The translations under genes were made by a program, and so were the position numbers. From contig NZ_MKIM01000027.1 of assembly GCF_001939045.1 (NCBI RefSeq), forward strand, positions 62,001 through 126,000: 64,000 bases of DNA. The letters are read 5' to 3'. Under the pieces are notes generated by a model. It had not been told where the DNA came from, searched no databases, and saw nothing but the letters and a program-made list of their open reading frames with translations. Shown here piece after piece: positions 54,104-64,000 of this stretch. Numbering within the stretch: position 1 is the stretch's first letter; each line of letters begins with the position of its first letter. Source of the DNA: Rhizobium oryziradicis (GTDB lineage Bacteria > Pseudomonadota > Alphaproteobacteria > Rhizobiales > Rhizobiaceae).

Positions 54104-55915
54104 TTGGAACATTTTTATATTGTCACGCTGGTTTTAACCGCGCTGATTTTATTTGCTGCTTTTTCCAGCCTGATTGCTTTTCGTTTTGGCGCGCCTTTGC
54201 TTTTGCTGTTTTTGGTTATCGGCCTTTTGGCGGGCGTGGACGGCCTTGGCATTCACTTCGACAATAATTCGGTTGCCTACACCATCGGCTCCTTGGCTTT
54301 GGCCGTTATTCTGTTTGATTCCGGCTACACCACCTCTTTGCAATCCTTCCGTCAGGCGGCAGCACCCTCTATCACTATGGCCACGCTCGGCGTTGTGCTC
54401 ACAACCGTGGTTTTCGGTTTAATGGCCAGTTGGGCATTGAACTTGAGACTGCTGGAAGGCTTGCTGCTCGGCTCGATTGTGGCCTCAACTGATGCAGCGG
54501 CTGTGTTTTTCCTGCTGCGCGTCGGCGGTGTCAATATTCGCGACAAAGTGCGCTCAACGCTGGAAGTTGAATCCGGCACCAATGATCCCATGGCCATCTT
54601 TCTCACCATGGCGCTGGTGGAAATGGTCTCGGCGGGCAAAGATCACACCAGCCTCGACTGGAACGTGCTGCGGCTGTTTGTTGAGCAGATGGGCATGGGT
54701 CTGGCGCTGGGCCTGATTGGTGGCGCATTGATTGTGCTGATCGTCAAAAAAATCCCCATTGATCGCGGTCTTTTGCCCATCATTGTGCTGGCCCTGTCCA
54801 TGGTGGTGTTTTCTTACACTGGCGTGATTGGTGGCAGTGGCTTTCTGGCGGTCTATGTTGCGGGGATTTATGCGGGCAACCGAAATATGCCGGGTAAAGC
54901 GGCCATCGCCCGCTTTCAAGAGGGCATGACATGGCTTGCGCAGATCATCATGTTTCTGGTGCTTGGCCTGCTGGCAACGCCATCGCATTTTCTCAAAATT
55001 TTGCTGCCAGCGGTGTTTCTGGGCCTGTTTCTGGTGTTTATCGCCCGTCCCATGGCGGTGTGGCTGTGCCTGATACCCTTTGATTATACAAGGCAGGAAA
55101 AGCGGTTTATTTCCTGGGTTGGGTTGCGTGGGGCGGTTTCCATTCTGCTGGGCATCTTGCCGATCCTTGGCTCGTTGAAGGGCGGCGAAGTCTATTTCAA
55201 CACGGCGTTTATCGTGGTGATGATTTCGCTGATGTTGCAGGGCTGGACCATTAAGCCCATGGCCAAACGCCTTGGATTGATTATTCCGCCCCGAATCGGT
55301 GCGATTGATAAGGTGGAGCTTGATTTGCCGGGTGCCGCCAATCACGAGCTGCTGTCCTATCGCGTGGTTGCTGACAGCCCGGTACTGAGTGGCGCGCGCA
55401 TTCCGCGCTGGGCCATGCCATCCTTGGTGATTCGCGATGGCAAATCCATGCGTTATCAATATGCGGGCCGCCTGCGTGAAAATGATCAGCTCTATCTGTT
55501 CATTGCCCCCGGCTATTCGCGACTTCTCGACCGGTTGTTCGCCAGTAAAGCTCCGGTGCATGATGATGACAGCGAGTTTTTTGGCACATTTACCATCTCA
55601 CCAACCCGCCCCTTGGCCGAGGTGGATGCAGCCTATGGGCCGGGATTGTTTTCCGAGAGCGACAAGGCCAAAACGCTGGGCGACTATATGAATGCCAGGC
55701 TGGGGGGCGTTGCGGAATATGCGGATCGCGTGCGCCTTGGCCATATTATTCTGATTGTGCGCGATCTCGACGAGCATGGCCATATTGCATCGGTGGGCGT
55801 TTCGATGGAGGCCGTCGATCCAACCGATAATTCGCCGCCATTCCTCAGCCTGCGCGGCATGGCAAAATGGCTAATCAGCCTGCGTTATCGCTGGCACAAG
55901 GGCAAAGCGGTCTAA
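54104..55915 (+). CDS. K+/H+ antiporter, CPA1/NhaP2-like with C-terminal regulatory domains
   Basis: 603 residues. About 12 membrane helices (first FYIVTLVLTALILFAAFSSL); the ion site is LLLGSIVASTDAAAVFFLL and VESGTNDPMAIFL, typical of CPA1 antiporters. The C-terminal 200 residues contain a RCK/TrkA_C-like part (GAARIPRW-type segment ARIPRWAMPSLVIRDGKSM and LRENDQLYLFIAP) and a further domain. Closest relatives by pattern are the CvrA/NhaP2 cell-volume antiporters that export K+. It starts at TTG 54104 with GGGGG eight bases ahead; no in-frame ATG is near. Single gene. Confidence 0.9.
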   Translation: MEHFYIVTLVLTALILFAAFSSLIAFRFGAPLLLLFLVIGLLAGVDGLGIHFDNNSVAYTIGSLALAVILFDSGYTTSLQSFRQAAAPSITMATLGVVLTTVVFGLMASWALNLRLLEGLLLGSIVASTDAAAVFFLLRVGGVNIRDKVRSTLEVESGTNDPMAIFLTMALVEMVSAGKDHTSLDWNVLRLFVEQMGMGLALGLIGGALIVLIVKKIPIDRGLLPIIVLALSMVVFSYTGVIGGSGFLAVYVAGIYAGNRNMPGKAAIARFQEGMTWLAQIIMFLVLGLLATPSHFLKILLPAVFLGLFLVFIARPMAVWLCLIPFDYTRQEKRFISWVGLRGAVSILLGILPILGSLKGGEVYFNTAFIVVMISLMLQGWTIKPMAKRLGLIIPPRIGAIDKVELDLPGAANHELLSYRVVADSPVLSGARIPRWAMPSLVIRDGKSMRYQYAGRLRENDQLYLFIAPGYSRLLDRLFASKAPVHDDDSEFFGTFTISPTRPLAEVDAAYGPGLFSESDKAKTLGDYMNARLGGVAEYADRVRLGHIILIVRDLDEHGHIASVGVSMEAVDPTDNSPPFLSLRGMAKWLISLRYRWHKGKAV

Positions 55916-55925
55916 CCTTTCCCGT

Positions 55926-55946
55926 GCGGCAGGTCTTGCCTGCCGC
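55926..55946. other. Hairpin between convergent antiporter and flavin-fold genes
   Basis: Stem GCGGCAGG / CCTGCCGC with a short loop. No T-tract, so it is only a candidate terminator. Confidence 0.4.
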
Positions 55947-55963
55947 AGAGGGGTAAAACGGGT

Positions 55964-56467
55964 TTAGGCAAAGTTGAGATGACGATGAACGCCCACATCG
56001 GGCATTTTGCTGTCATCGAAATTGGCCTTGGCAATTTCCCAGCCAAATTTGAGCGGATTGCCGGTTGAGGCCCAGATCTCGGCATCGTCCACATGCATGG
56101 CCAGCATGGTCAGGGTTGGGTCATTCTTGCCGCCCTCATACCAGGCTTCAACAATTGAGCTCCAGTGCTCGTCAATCTTGGCTTGGTCTTTGCGAAGCTC
56201 AATCACGCCACCGAGGCAGGCGTGGTAATCATGGTTTTTACCAATTACGCAAAAATGCGCTCTGCTGCCGGGGCGGATGCTCATGGCGAGTTCCGAATCG
56301 GTTTTGGTGAAAAACCAGACTGTATTGGTTGTTGGATCACTGTACGGAGCCATGGGTTGCATATGTTTGGTCGAGCCCTCAAGGCCGAGCATGCCGGCAT
56401 GAACCGCGTCAATTTCTTTCCACAGCTGATTGGCTGGTGCATCAACGGCTTCGGTAATATTGGCCAT
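55964..56467 (-). CDS. Pyridoxamine 5'-phosphate oxidase-fold protein
   Basis: 167 residues from ATG 56467; the frame extends further upstream but the family begins near here. LWKEIDAVHAGMLGLEG, MQPMAPYSD, NTVWFFTKTDSELAMSI and the tail YEGGKNDPTLTMLAMHVDDA-type match the general stress protein 26 / PNPOx-like split barrel. These proteins bind flavin or F420-like cofactors; the reaction is unknown. It is divergent from yebC. Confidence 0.87.
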   Translation of the reverse strand: MANITEAVDAPANQLWKEIDAVHAGMLGLEGSTKHMQPMAPYSDPTTNTVWFFTKTDSELAMSIRPGSRAHFCVIGKNHDYHACLGGVIELRKDQAKIDEHWSSIVEAWYEGGKNDPTLTMLAMHVDDAEIWASTGNPLKFGWEIAKANFDDSKMPDVGVHRHLNFA

Positions 56468-56638
56468 GATATGTCCCTTTCTATCGTGTCTTGATCTCAG
56501 TGAGCTAACGACAGGCAGACGCGATTGTTCCATCGTCAGGCATATGGTGGGCATGTTGAGGCTTTGGCCCTCTTGAACGATGGGCCTTCGACGCTTATAA
56601 GAGCGCCAAATCCGAAATTTTAAGACGGCAGGGGTCCC

Positions 56639-57385
56639 ATGGCTGGCCATTCACAGTTTAAAAACATCATGCATCGCAAGGGCAAGCAGGATGCTGTGCG
56701 CTCAAAGATGTTCTCCAAGCTTGCACGCGAAATCACGGTTGCTGCCAAAACCGGCATGCCAGATGTGAACATGAACGCACGTTTGCGTCTTGCTGTTCAA
56801 AATGCCAAGGCGCAGTCCATGCCCAAGGACAATATTGAACGGGCGATCAAAAAGGCATCCGCTGCCGACGGCGAGAACTACGAAGAAATCCGCTATGAAG
56901 GCTACGGCCCAGGCGGCGTTGCCGTCATCGTGGAAGCCTTGACCGATAACCGCAACCGCACAGCGTCCAGCGTTCGCTCCACCTTTTCCAAGGCTGGCGG
57001 CGCACTTGGCGAAACCGGCTCGGTGTCCTTCTCCTTCGATAAGGTTGGCGAAATCACCTATAAAGCCTCTGTTGGCGATGCCGATAAGGTGATGGAAGCG
57101 GCCATTGAGGCCGGTGCCGAAGACGTCACGTCTGATGAAGACGGCCATACCATCATTTGCGGCTTTGAAGATATGAACGAAGTCTCCAAGACGCTGGAAG
57201 GTGTTCTGGGCGAAGCCGAATCCGTCAAGGCCATCTGGCGGCCCCAAAATACCGTGCCGGTGGATGAAGAAAAGGCGCAGTCGCTGATGAAGCTGATTGA
57301 TACGCTGGAAGATGATGATGACGTACAGAACGTCTATTCCAACTTCGAAGTGTCTGACGAAGTGATGGCCAAGCTCTCGGCTTGA
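56639..57385 (+). CDS. YebC/PmpR-family protein
   Basis: 248 residues. [52 protein letters not shown] and [20 protein letters not shown] are the YebC hallmark blocks. Older work describes these as DNA-binding regulators (PmpR); recent work links some to ribosome rescue at proline stretches. The role here is unproved. A bidirectional terminator separates it from glmM. Confidence 0.95.
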   Translation: MAGHSQFKNIMHRKGKQDAVRSKMFSKLAREITVAAKTGMPDVNMNARLRLAVQNAKAQSMPKDNIERAIKKASAADGENYEEIRYEGYGPGGVAVIVEALTDNRNRTASSVRSTFSKAGGALGETGSVSFSFDKVGEITYKASVGDADKVMEAAIEAGAEDVTSDEDGHTIICGFEDMNEVSKTLEGVLGEAESVKAIWRPQNTVPVDEEKAQSLMKLIDTLEDDDDVQNVYSNFEVSDEVMAKLSA

Positions 57386-57403
57386 TCGAAGATCGTAACA
57401 TGA

Positions 57404-57440
57404 AAAAAGCCCGGCGGTGATTTCTCACCGCCGGGCTTTT
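57404..57440. terminator. Bidirectional terminator between yebC and glmM
   Basis: Run of A, 12-bp perfect stem GCCCGGCGGTGA / TCACCGCCGGGC with a TTTC loop, then TTTTGTTT. Confidence 0.92.
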
Positions 57441-57458
57441 GTTTGCGTTCTCAAAAAA

Positions 57459-58814
57459 TCAGGCCGCAACCTCACGGGTGTTGGCAATCACGCCAATCAG
57501 ATCATTGACGATGCGCTCGATCTGGCTGCGGTCATCACCTTCCGCCATGACACGGATGAGCGGCTCGGTGCCGGAGGGGCGGATAACAAGGCGGCCGTTT
57601 TTGGCAAGCTCGCTCTCGGCATCGGCAATCGCCTGGCGCACATAGCTGTCTTCCAACGGCTTGCCGCCAGAAATGCGCACATTGCGCAACAGCTGCGGCA
57701 CGGGTTCAAAACGGTTGCAGATCTCGCTGACGGTCTTGCCAGTGCGCTTCACGGCGGCCAGAATTTGCAGCGCGGCCACAAGGCCATCGCCTGTGGTGCC
57801 AAAATCAGACATGACGATATGGCCGGATTGCTCGCCACCGATGTTGAAACCATGCTGGCGCATATGCTCCACCACATAGCGGTCACCCACTTTGGTACGC
57901 GCCAGGGTCAGGCCCTTGTTGGCCATGAAGCGTTCCAAACCGAGATTGGACATCACGGTTGCGACAATGCCACCGCCGCGCAAAGTCTGGTCGTTGGCCC
58001 AGCTCTCGCCGATGACCGCCATCAATTGGTCGCCATCAATCACCGTGCCGGTTTCATCGACGATAATCACCCGGTCTGCGTCGCCATCCAGTGCAATACC
58101 AATATCGGCGCGCACTTCATGCACCTTCTTTTGCAAGGCGGCGGGGTGGGTGGAGCCACATTCGAGGTTGATGTTGATGCCATTGGGCTCGTTGCCAATG
58201 GTGATCACCTCGGCCCCCAATTCCCAAAGCGCGGTTGGGGCGACCTTATAGGCTGCACCATTGGCGCAATCGATGGCAATGCGTAGGCCATTCAGCGTCA
58301 CATCGCGGGGCAGGGTGCGCTTGACGAATTCGATGTAGCGATAAATATCACCATCGACACGCTTGGCGCGGCCAATCTCCTGGGCCTTGGCCAAGGGAAG
58401 AGGGGCTTCCTGATCCAGCAGCACTTCAATTTGCTGCTCCAGTTCGTCCGACAATTTATAGCCATCGGGACCAAACAGTTTGATGCCATTATCCGCGAAA
58501 GGATTGTGGGAGGCCGAAATCATCACACCAATGTCGGCGCGAAGGGAACGTGTCAGCATGGCAACAGCAGGTGTGGGGATCGGGCCGAGCAGGAAGACAT
58601 CAAGGCCCGCCGCGGTAAAGCCAGCCACCAGCGCATTTTCCAGCATATAGCCCGAAAGACGCGTGTCTTTACCGATCACCACGCGATGGCGATGCTGGCC
58701 ACGACGAAAAATGGTGCCCACGGCAATACCAACCTTCATGGCAATGTCGGGCGTCATCGGAAACACGTTGGATTGGCCGCGAATACCATCGGTGCCGAAA
58801 TAACGTCGTGTCAT
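57459..58814 (-). CDS. glmM: Phosphoglucosamine mutase
   Basis: 451 residues. [10 protein letters not shown] at the N-terminus, [16 protein letters not shown] with the phosphorylated Ser, and Mg2+-binding [14 protein letters not shown] and [15 protein letters not shown] are all present. It converts glucosamine-6-P to glucosamine-1-P on the way to UDP-GlcNAc, for peptidoglycan and LPS. It is separated from ftsH by 324 bases that include the ftsH terminator, so it has its own promoter. Confidence 0.97.
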   Translation of the reverse strand: MTRRYFGTDGIRGQSNVFPMTPDIAMKVGIAVGTIFRRGQHRHRVVIGKDTRLSGYMLENALVAGFTAAGLDVFLLGPIPTPAVAMLTRSLRADIGVMISASHNPFADNGIKLFGPDGYKLSDELEQQIEVLLDQEAPLPLAKAQEIGRAKRVDGDIYRYIEFVKRTLPRDVTLNGLRIAIDCANGAAYKVAPTALWELGAEVITIGNEPNGININLECGSTHPAALQKKVHEVRADIGIALDGDADRVIIVDETGTVIDGDQLMAVIGESWANDQTLRGGGIVATVMSNLGLERFMANKGLTLARTKVGDRYVVEHMRQHGFNIGGEQSGHIVMSDFGTTGDGLVAALQILAAVKRTGKTVSEICNRFEPVPQLLRNVRISGGKPLEDSYVRQAIADAESELAKNGRLVIRPSGTEPLIRVMAEGDDRSQIERIVNDLIGVIANTREVAA

Positions 58815-59085
58815 ACTGTCTCCTGCGTTTTTGTGTGGCGATCAGATGCCATGGTGCATCGATCAGCGTCTGTTATCTCAGTCCTTGCCGGATGCGCTCT
58901 TATAACGTGGCACATGCAAGCTTGGACACGTGCGGCGGCAAGATTTGCACACCTGTTTCAAGTCTTGGCGGTGTCATGCCACAGATTATGGATTTGTTCA
59001 CTTAAATTACCGTCAACATTGAATATATGGCGTTACCAAACCTTGTCTTTCGGATGGGTAGAGGCCGTTTGTCTGATGGCAGGCA
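58815..59085. other. Upstream region of glmM
   Basis: The gap before glmM (to the ftsH terminator) shows no supported gene. CTCCTGCG precedes the start on the minus strand (reading GGAG). A promoter is expected here. Confidence 0.5.
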
Positions 59086-59117
59086 AAACAAAAGCCGCCC
59101 GGTAAGGGGCGGCTTGT
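59086..59117 (-). terminator. Terminator after ftsH
   Basis: Eight-bp stem AAGCCGCC / GGCGGCTT, then on the minus strand TTTGTTTTG. Confidence 0.8.
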
Positions 59118-59138
59118 TTATTGTCGAAGAGATTGGCC

Positions 59139-61070
59139 TTAATGGGGCTGTGGTTCCAGATCGGTATCAGGTTCCTCGCCACCCTTGGGCGTGTCTTTTT
59201 TGCCCGTGGAAGGCACGGCGCTACCGCGGGCAGGGCCATCCTCACCGCTGTCGCGGGTTGGCTTGACGCCCTTGATCAAGGCTTTGATTTCCTCGCCAGA
59301 CAGGGTTTCATATTCCAGCAGGCCTTCGGCCAGAATAACAAACTCGTCATGCTTCTCGGTCAGAATGCGACGTGCTTCCGCATAGGCTTCTTCGATCAGG
59401 CGACGAACTTCGGTGTCGATCTTCTGGGCGGTTGCCTCGGATACGTTCTTGGACTGCGATACCGAGTGGCCAAGGAACACTTCCTGCTGGTTTTCACCAT
59501 AGGCAACCTGACCAAGCACGTCAGAGAAGCCCCATTGAGTGACCATGGCGCGGGCAAGCTTGGTGGCCTGCTCGATATCCGAGGACGCGCCAGAGGTGAT
59601 GTTTTCCTTGCCGAAGGTGATTTCCTCAGCAATACGGCCGCCCATCATGATCACCAGACGGGATACCATCCACTTATAGCTCATGGAATAGCGGTCGCCT
59701 TCCGGCAACTGCATGACCATGCCCAGCGCGCGACCACGCGGAATGATGGTGGCCTTGTGCAAGGGATCGGCAACGGGCACGTTCAGCGCGGTAATCGCAT
59801 GGCCAGCTTCATGGTAAGCTGTCAGCTTCTTTTCGGCTTCGGTCATGGCAGACGAGCGACGCTCGGCACCCATCATGATCTTGTCCTTGGCATCTTCAAA
59901 CTCGGCCATGGTCACCACCCGCTTGTTGCGGCGGGCTGCCATCAAAGCGGCTTCGTTGACGAGGTTCATCAGATCCGCACCGGAGAAGCCGGGTGTACCA
60001 CGGGCCAGAACCTTGAGATCGACATTCGGAGCCAAAGGCACGTTGCGGGCATGCACCTTCAAGATACGCTCACGACCAATGATATCGGGGTTCGGCACCA
60101 CGACCTGACGGTCAAAACGGCCTGGACGCAGAAGCGCAGGGTCAAGCACGTCGGGACGGTTGGTGGCGGCAATCAGGATAATACCTTCATTGGCCTCAAA
60201 GCCATCCATCTCCACCAGCAACTGGTTGAGGGTCTGTTCGCGCTCGTCGTTACCGCCGCCAAGACCAGCGCCACGGTGGCGACCAACCGCATCGATTTCG
60301 TCGATGAAGATGATGCACGGCGCGTTTTTCTTGGCCTGTTCAAACATGTCGCGCACGCGGCTTGCGCCAACGCCGACAAACATTTCCACAAAGTCCGAAC
60401 CGGAAATGGTGAAGAACGGCACATTGGCTTCGCCAGCAACAGAGCGGGCCAAAAGGGTCTTACCCGTGCCGGGAGGGCCAACCAGCAGCACGCCGCGCGG
60501 AATTTTGCCGCCCAGACGCTGGAATTTCTGCGGATCGCGCAGGAATTCGACAATTTCTTCCAGATCCTGCTTGGCTTCATCCACGCCAGCCACATCATCA
60601 AAGGTCACACGGCCATGCGCTTCGGTCAGCAATTTGGCTTTGGACTTGCCAAAGCCCATGGCTCCGCGCGAGCCGCCCTGCATCTGGCGCATGAAAAACA
60701 GCCAGACACCGAGAATGAGCAGCATGGGCAAAAGTGTGCCGATGTAGCTGAGGAAACCTGACGAGCCATCCGATTCAGGACGGGCCAGAATGGTCACATT
60801 CTTGGTCTGCAACTTGTTCAGCAGATTGTCATCAATCACAGGCGCGTAGGTCTGGAAGGAGGCCGCATTGTCAACATAGCTGCCAACAATGCGATTGCCG
60901 GTAATGGTCACGTCACGCACGCTGCCAGAGTCAACCTTGCTCAAAAACTGCGAATAGGGGACCTCGCGTGAACTTGTTTGCGACGGTGACGTCTGGAACA
61001 TGCTGAAAAGTGCGACCAGCAACAGTGCTATGATCGCCCACAGCGCGAGATTTCTAAAATTTGGGTTCAT
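59139..61070 (-). CDS. ftsH: ATP-dependent zinc metalloprotease FtsH
   Basis: 643 residues. Two membrane helices ([18 protein letters not shown] and [19 protein letters not shown]) flank a periplasmic segment. The AAA+ domain has Walker A GPPGTGKT, Walker [16 protein letters not shown] and the second-region-of-homology RPGRFDRQ; the protease site is AYHEAGHAI. It degrades membrane and some cytosolic proteins. ATG 61070 follows GGGGAG and gives the family N-terminus. It follows tilS by 123 bases on the same strand. Confidence 0.97.
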   Translation of the reverse strand: MNPNFRNLALWAIIALLLVALFSMFQTSPSQTSSREVPYSQFLSKVDSGSVRDVTITGNRIVGSYVDNAASFQTYAPVIDDNLLNKLQTKNVTILARPESDGSSGFLSYIGTLLPMLLILGVWLFFMRQMQGGSRGAMGFGKSKAKLLTEAHGRVTFDDVAGVDEAKQDLEEIVEFLRDPQKFQRLGGKIPRGVLLVGPPGTGKTLLARSVAGEANVPFFTISGSDFVEMFVGVGASRVRDMFEQAKKNAPCIIFIDEIDAVGRHRGAGLGGGNDEREQTLNQLLVEMDGFEANEGIILIAATNRPDVLDPALLRPGRFDRQVVVPNPDIIGRERILKVHARNVPLAPNVDLKVLARGTPGFSGADLMNLVNEAALMAARRNKRVVTMAEFEDAKDKIMMGAERRSSAMTEAEKKLTAYHEAGHAITALNVPVADPLHKATIIPRGRALGMVMQLPEGDRYSMSYKWMVSRLVIMMGGRIAEEITFGKENITSGASSDIEQATKLARAMVTQWGFSDVLGQVAYGENQQEVFLGHSVSQSKNVSEATAQKIDTEVRRLIEEAYAEARRILTEKHDEFVILAEGLLEYETLSGEEIKALIKGVKPTRDSGEDGPARGSAVPSTGKKDTPKGGEEPDTDLEPQPH

Positions 61071-61193
61071 CGAACTCCCCAGAGAAAATGCCTGGCGCAA
61101 CGAGACGCCTTATTGTCAGACTATAACATAGGTTTCTGAAAGCGCCTTGCCAAGGACAAGCACGAAGCATCTCTCGTTTTCCGTCAATAAGAT

Positions 61194-62507
61194 CTAAAAA
61201 TCCGCAGGAAAAAATGGTTTTGCCTCGAAAAGCTCGACGAGCGTGCAAGCAAGAGGCCAGTCAAAGCCCGGCAAGAAACTAAAATATTGCGAAATGATGG
61301 ATTGGTAGTCCGTGTCAGCGCGCATGAGTGTTGGCAATGTTTCGCCGCTCAGGTGAAATTGCGGCTGAGATTGCTGCCCGAGTGCGACAATGGATGCAGG
61401 CAGCGCTTTGTCATCCGGCATCTGCGTGAGAGTGCTTTCGGTGACGCGCAATTCTGTCTCAAAAGAATTGCGGATTTGCCAACGGCCATCCCAAACAGCG
61501 GTTTCATTTGGCGCAAGGATGATTGCCTGCAAGCCTCTTGCCTCGCGCACCAACAAAAGACCGTGCCGGTGGCGATGGGCAAGGCAGCGGCCCAGCGTGA
61601 TGCGCGCGCCGCCTGGGCGCTGAAATAGCGTCATGACTTGGGTGAGCGCTTGCGCCGCCGGGCCATGGCTTTGGCCGCCCACCGTTGCCACCAAGGCCTG
61701 AAGCGCATGACGCAGCACGGAGGAAGGCGCTTGCCATGCCGCCTGATCGATTGCGATCACCCCCGCCACGGGCTTGTGCACATGCGCTTCAATCAGCCTT
61801 GCTGCCTGCTGCGAAATCTCTTCGCGGCGCTCCGGCCTCGGGAGATTAATGTCGTTGGCTTTGGCTAACGTTGCACGCACTCGTGCGCGCTCATAATGGC
61901 TGTTGGTGTTGGAGGGATCGTCCATCCAGGAAAGGCCCTGATGGCTGAGAAAATCGCGAATCATTTGACGCCGACAAGACAGCAGCGGGCGATAGATCCA
62001 GATCTGGTTGCGATAGAGTACGCGGTCTGCCATGCCCGACAGGCCGGGGGCGTCTTCTGTGGCGCTGCGCTGTTTGCGCATGGCAATGGTTTCAAGCTGG
62101 TCATCGGCGGTGTGGCCGGTCACGATGGCATTGGCCCCAAGGGCTCTTGCTGCATCGGCCAGTAGGCTGTAGCGCGCCTCGCGGGCCGCGGCAGAAATGC
62201 CTGTGGTGGGTTTTGGCCCGTTCCAGTGGCGGATCGCATGGGCAATGCCCAATTGCGCGCAGAGCGTGGCAACGTCTTGCGCTTCTGCCGCCGATTCCGT
62301 ACGCAATCCATGGTCAATGGTGGCCGCCGCCAACGTGATATGAGGATGGTGATGCAGCAGTTGGTGCAGCGCGATCAGCAGACCCTTGGAATCACTGCCG
62401 CCGGATACGGCAACCAGCAGGCGGAAGGGAACGGTAATCCTGTTTAAAAAACGCACAAGTGCGGCGTTTAGCGCGTCATCAGAGAGCGCGAGATCGACGG
62501 AGTTCAT
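61194..62507 (-). CDS. tilS: tRNA(Ile)-lysidine synthase
   Basis: 437 residues. The PP-loop ATP motif is LVAVSGGSDSKGLL, with HTADDQLETIAMR and a C-terminal substrate-binding region. It modifies C34 of tRNA-Ile(CAU) with lysine so that it reads AUA. ATG 62507 overlaps the cpoB stop by four bases (ATGA), so the two are coupled. The frame continues upstream but those residues lie inside cpoB. Confidence 0.93.
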   Translation of the reverse strand: MNSVDLALSDDALNAALVRFLNRITVPFRLLVAVSGGSDSKGLLIALHQLLHHHPHITLAAATIDHGLRTESAAEAQDVATLCAQLGIAHAIRHWNGPKPTTGISAAAREARYSLLADAARALGANAIVTGHTADDQLETIAMRKQRSATEDAPGLSGMADRVLYRNQIWIYRPLLSCRRQMIRDFLSHQGLSWMDDPSNTNSHYERARVRATLAKANDINLPRPERREEISQQAARLIEAHVHKPVAGVIAIDQAAWQAPSSVLRHALQALVATVGGQSHGPAAQALTQVMTLFQRPGGARITLGRCLAHRHRHGLLLVREARGLQAIILAPNETAVWDGRWQIRNSFETELRVTESTLTQMPDDKALPASIVALGQQSQPQFHLSGETLPTLMRADTDYQSIISQYFSFLPGFDWPLACTLVELFEAKPFFPADF

Positions 62508-63490
62508 CCGCAGGCGAGGCGCTTTTGCTCGCTGGCAGATTTGCTTTGTACTGCCTTGGAGGCATCGGGGTAGCGCTTGTTGACCTCGCGCAAGGTGGCG
62601 CAAGCGGTGTCTTTATTGCCCAGAGCGGCAAGCGACATACCGAGTTTCAAAAGAATTTCGGGGCCTTTGGAGGATTTGCCATAGCCTTGATAGGCTTTCA
62701 AAAAGGTTTCGGCAGCGTCCTTGTAACGCTCTTGCGAATATTGGGCTTCGCCCAGCCAGAAGCTTGCGTCAGCGGCCCGCGCACTTTTGGGATAGCGGGT
62801 GATAAAATCCTTGAATTCAACCTCTGCAGATTTGTAATCGCCCGAAAGCACATGGCTATAGCCAACCTGATAGAGGTCTTTTTCGCTGCCCACAGAGGCG
62901 GTGTCATTGGCAGTTGGAGGCGCACCTGCGGCACCCGCGCGGCCTGCGCCATTGTCACCGGTTGTGCCATTCAAGGTTGCGCCAATGGGATTGCCATTGC
63001 TATCGAGGTCAATGGCACCCAGCGTTGTCGGGCCGGGGGCATCATTGCTGGCCTGGCGCGATGCAGCCGGAGGAGGAGTTGTGGATCCATCAATGATTGC
63101 GCCGACATTATCATTTGGCGCAGGTTGCCGCGAGGCGACCGCCGGGCTGGATTGGCCCGGGGTGCTTGCGTCACTTCTTTTTTTTTCCAGCTCCTGGAAT
63201 CGGAATTCGTTATCCTGCTGCGCCTTGCGGATGGTTTCCTGCATCTGCAACAGCTGATAGCTCATGTCTTCAATCCGGCCATTGAGCTGGCGGATTTCAT
63301 CTTCCAATTGCTGAATCTGGACCGTATTATCGCTGGAGGCCTGCTGTACCTGTTGCACCGGCAATGAATTTGTCGGCGTATACTGTGGTGCTTTATGACC
63401 GAAGAGCGAAAAGGCCATGGCACTTTCGTTTGCTTGGGGGCCGAGCAGGGCTGCTAAACCAACCATCCCAGCCACGACAAGTCTCTTCAT
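62504..63490 (-). CDS. cpoB: Tol-Pal cell envelope coordinator CpoB (YbgF)
   Basis: 328 residues. A signal peptide (LVVAGMVGLAALLGPQA) leads to a coiled coil (QLEDEIRQLNGRIEDMSYQL, QMQETIRKAQQDNEFRFQE), a Pro/Ala/Thr linker, and C-terminal TPRs with YQVGYSHVLSGDYKSAEVEF and YPKSARAADASFWLGEAQYS. CpoB links outer-membrane constriction by Tol-Pal with cell-wall synthesis. ATG 63490 is chosen for the signal peptide. The gene follows pal (partial, at the window end) and precedes tilS. Confidence 0.93.
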   Translation of the reverse strand: MKRLVVAGMVGLAALLGPQANESAMAFSLFGHKAPQYTPTNSLPVQQVQQASSDNTVQIQQLEDEIRQLNGRIEDMSYQLLQMQETIRKAQQDNEFRFQELEKKRSDASTPGQSSPAVASRQPAPNDNVGAIIDGSTTPPPAASRQASNDAPGPTTLGAIDLDSNGNPIGATLNGTTGDNGAGRAGAAGAPPTANDTASVGSEKDLYQVGYSHVLSGDYKSAEVEFKDFITRYPKSARAADASFWLGEAQYSQERYKDAAETFLKAYQGYGKSSKGPEILLKLGMSLAALGNKDTACATLREVNKRYPDASKAVQSKSASEQKRLACG

Positions 63491-63562
63491 CTTTTGAATT
63501 CCCCTGTTGCGTTGCCCTTGGCACCATGACGCATATGCGGCACGACACCCCCATTTCAAAAT

Positions 63563-63671
63563 TGCTACAGCGCCCTGCATTTTTCAAAATTCGAAAAAGA
63601 CGCTGTAACCCTTCAAATCTGCTGCATGATTTTTGTCTTAAATCCATGCGGGTTTAAGGAATTATGCAGGA
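63563..63671. repeat. Two-hairpin mosaic repeat, full copy
   Basis: TACAGCG (63566) pairs with CGCTGTA (63607) around TTTTTC / GAAAAA. Then CTGCAT (63622) pairs with ATGCAG (63669) around CTTAAATCC / GGTTTAAG. It is the same two-part design as at 18819-18926, in the other orientation, and fills most of the 347-base gap between pal and cpoB. Confidence 0.8.
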
Positions 63672-63782
63672 GATTTCATTTTGCAAAGCACTCTTGCGTG
63701 AAAACACTGCCATTTTGCAAGTGAAGCTTTCTGTTGACATGCAAAAGGCAACGGAAGTTCGGCTAAAATGTGGAGAAAATAA

Positions 63783-63811
63783 AAGGGCGACCCGAAGGCC
63801 GCCCTTTTCAT
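63783..63811 (-). terminator. Terminator after pal
   Basis: Stem GGGCGACC / GGCCGCCC (one mismatch) with a CGAA loop, then on the minus strand TTTTATT. Confidence 0.75.
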
Positions 63812-63837
63812 GGCACGGTTTATCGTGCTGAGAAGAC

Positions 63838-64000
63838 TTACATGCCGCCGAGAACGGTCACAGCACGACGGTTCTGGTTCCAGCACGATGCGTCATCGCA
63901 AGCAGCAACGGGACGCTCTTTGCCGTAGGAGATGGTCTTGATACGGCTTGCAGGAATGCCCTTGGAGACCAGGAAGGCCTTGGTGGCAGATGCACGACGT
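63838..64000 (-). CDS. pal: Peptidoglycan-associated lipoprotein Pal, 3' end
   Basis: Only the last 54 residues are in the window; the gene begins beyond the edge. The frame reads RRASATKAFLVSKGIPASRI, then KTISYGKERPVAA and NRRAVTVLGGM before TAA. This is the C-terminal half of the OmpA-like domain, where Pal binds diaminopimelate in peptidoglycan. In Pal the CDDASCW-type segment with two Cys is common in rhizobia. The end is followed by a terminator and then by the mosaic repeat and cpoB, the usual tol-pal order. Confidence 0.92.
   Translation of the reverse strand, partial: RRASATKAFLVSKGIPASRIKTISYGKERPVAACDDASCWNQNRRAVTVLGGM

Noticed and set aside
63662..63886. 74-residue minus-strand frame next to pal
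   Set aside because: It is in a different frame from the Pal C-terminus and runs through the terminator and the mosaic repeat.

Overview
The window looks like a stretch of core chromosome from a Rhizobiaceae alphaproteobacterium (Agrobacterium / Allorhizobium / Rhizobium group). This rests on gene content read from the translations: an Omp10-type lipoprotein like that of Brucella, homospermidine synthase, GapR (DUF2312), an RcdA/DUF1465 protein, DUF1192, DUF882, DUF1036 and DUF1244 proteins, class I fructose-bisphosphate aldolase, and a flagellin with the rhizobial N-terminus. Dispersed intergenic palindromes of the rhizobial mosaic type also fit. No rRNA, tRNA, CRISPR array, integrase, transposase or prophage gene was recognised.

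Layout. 1-7 kb: partial esterase, chemoreceptor, ferrochelatase, a 5'-nucleotidase with a LysM tail, Omp10. 7-13 kb: homospermidine synthase, then an oligopeptidase F - pabB - pabC-like - YciI operon. 13-23 kb: an orphan NtrC-type response regulator with a GAFPGA loop, a DUF882 peptidase, GapR, DUF1244, an N-formylglutamate amidohydrolase, DUF1036 coupled to pyruvate kinase, an alpha/beta hydrolase. 22-27 kb: TPR protein, L36, purEK, two YdcH-like proteins, ArsR and TauE proteins. 27-36 kb: ThiE-like, Sel1 repeat, SuhB, a MotA-like/OmpA-like pair, a flavoprotein, an ABC exporter. 36-42 kb: L31, GFA protein, PhzF, a 51-residue membrane protein missed by length cut-offs, MFS, DUF1192, RcdA, an orphan flagellin. 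42-54 kb: central carbon genes fba and pgk (minus) and tkt and gap (plus), around YmdB, 5-formyl-THF cyclo-ligase, a second chemoreceptor, PaiB, a probable 6S RNA, ZapA and DUF4164. 54-64 kb: a K+/H+ antiporter, YebC, GlmM, FtsH, TilS, CpoB and the end of Pal.

How the genes fit together. Four glycolytic or pentose-phosphate enzymes plus pyruvate kinase sit beside growth and cell-cycle functions (ZapA, RcdA, GapR, 6S RNA). The right end is an envelope block: GlmM supplies peptidoglycan and LPS precursors, FtsH does membrane quality control, and CpoB and Pal belong to the Tol-Pal machine. Both small ribosomal proteins (L31, L36) are of the type lacking the zinc cysteine motif.

The most interesting signals are: (i) two families of intergenic hairpin repeats, one of which supplies stop codons to neighbouring genes; (ii) a likely 6S RNA beside zapA but separated from ygfA by inserted genes; (iii) the GAFTGA-to-GAFPGA change; (iv) a non-flagellar MotA/OmpA-like pair; (v) an L36 terminator that contains the start codon of the next gene. 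I do not see convincing evidence for a large undescribed multi-gene system. All function calls are by reading motifs; no database search was run.
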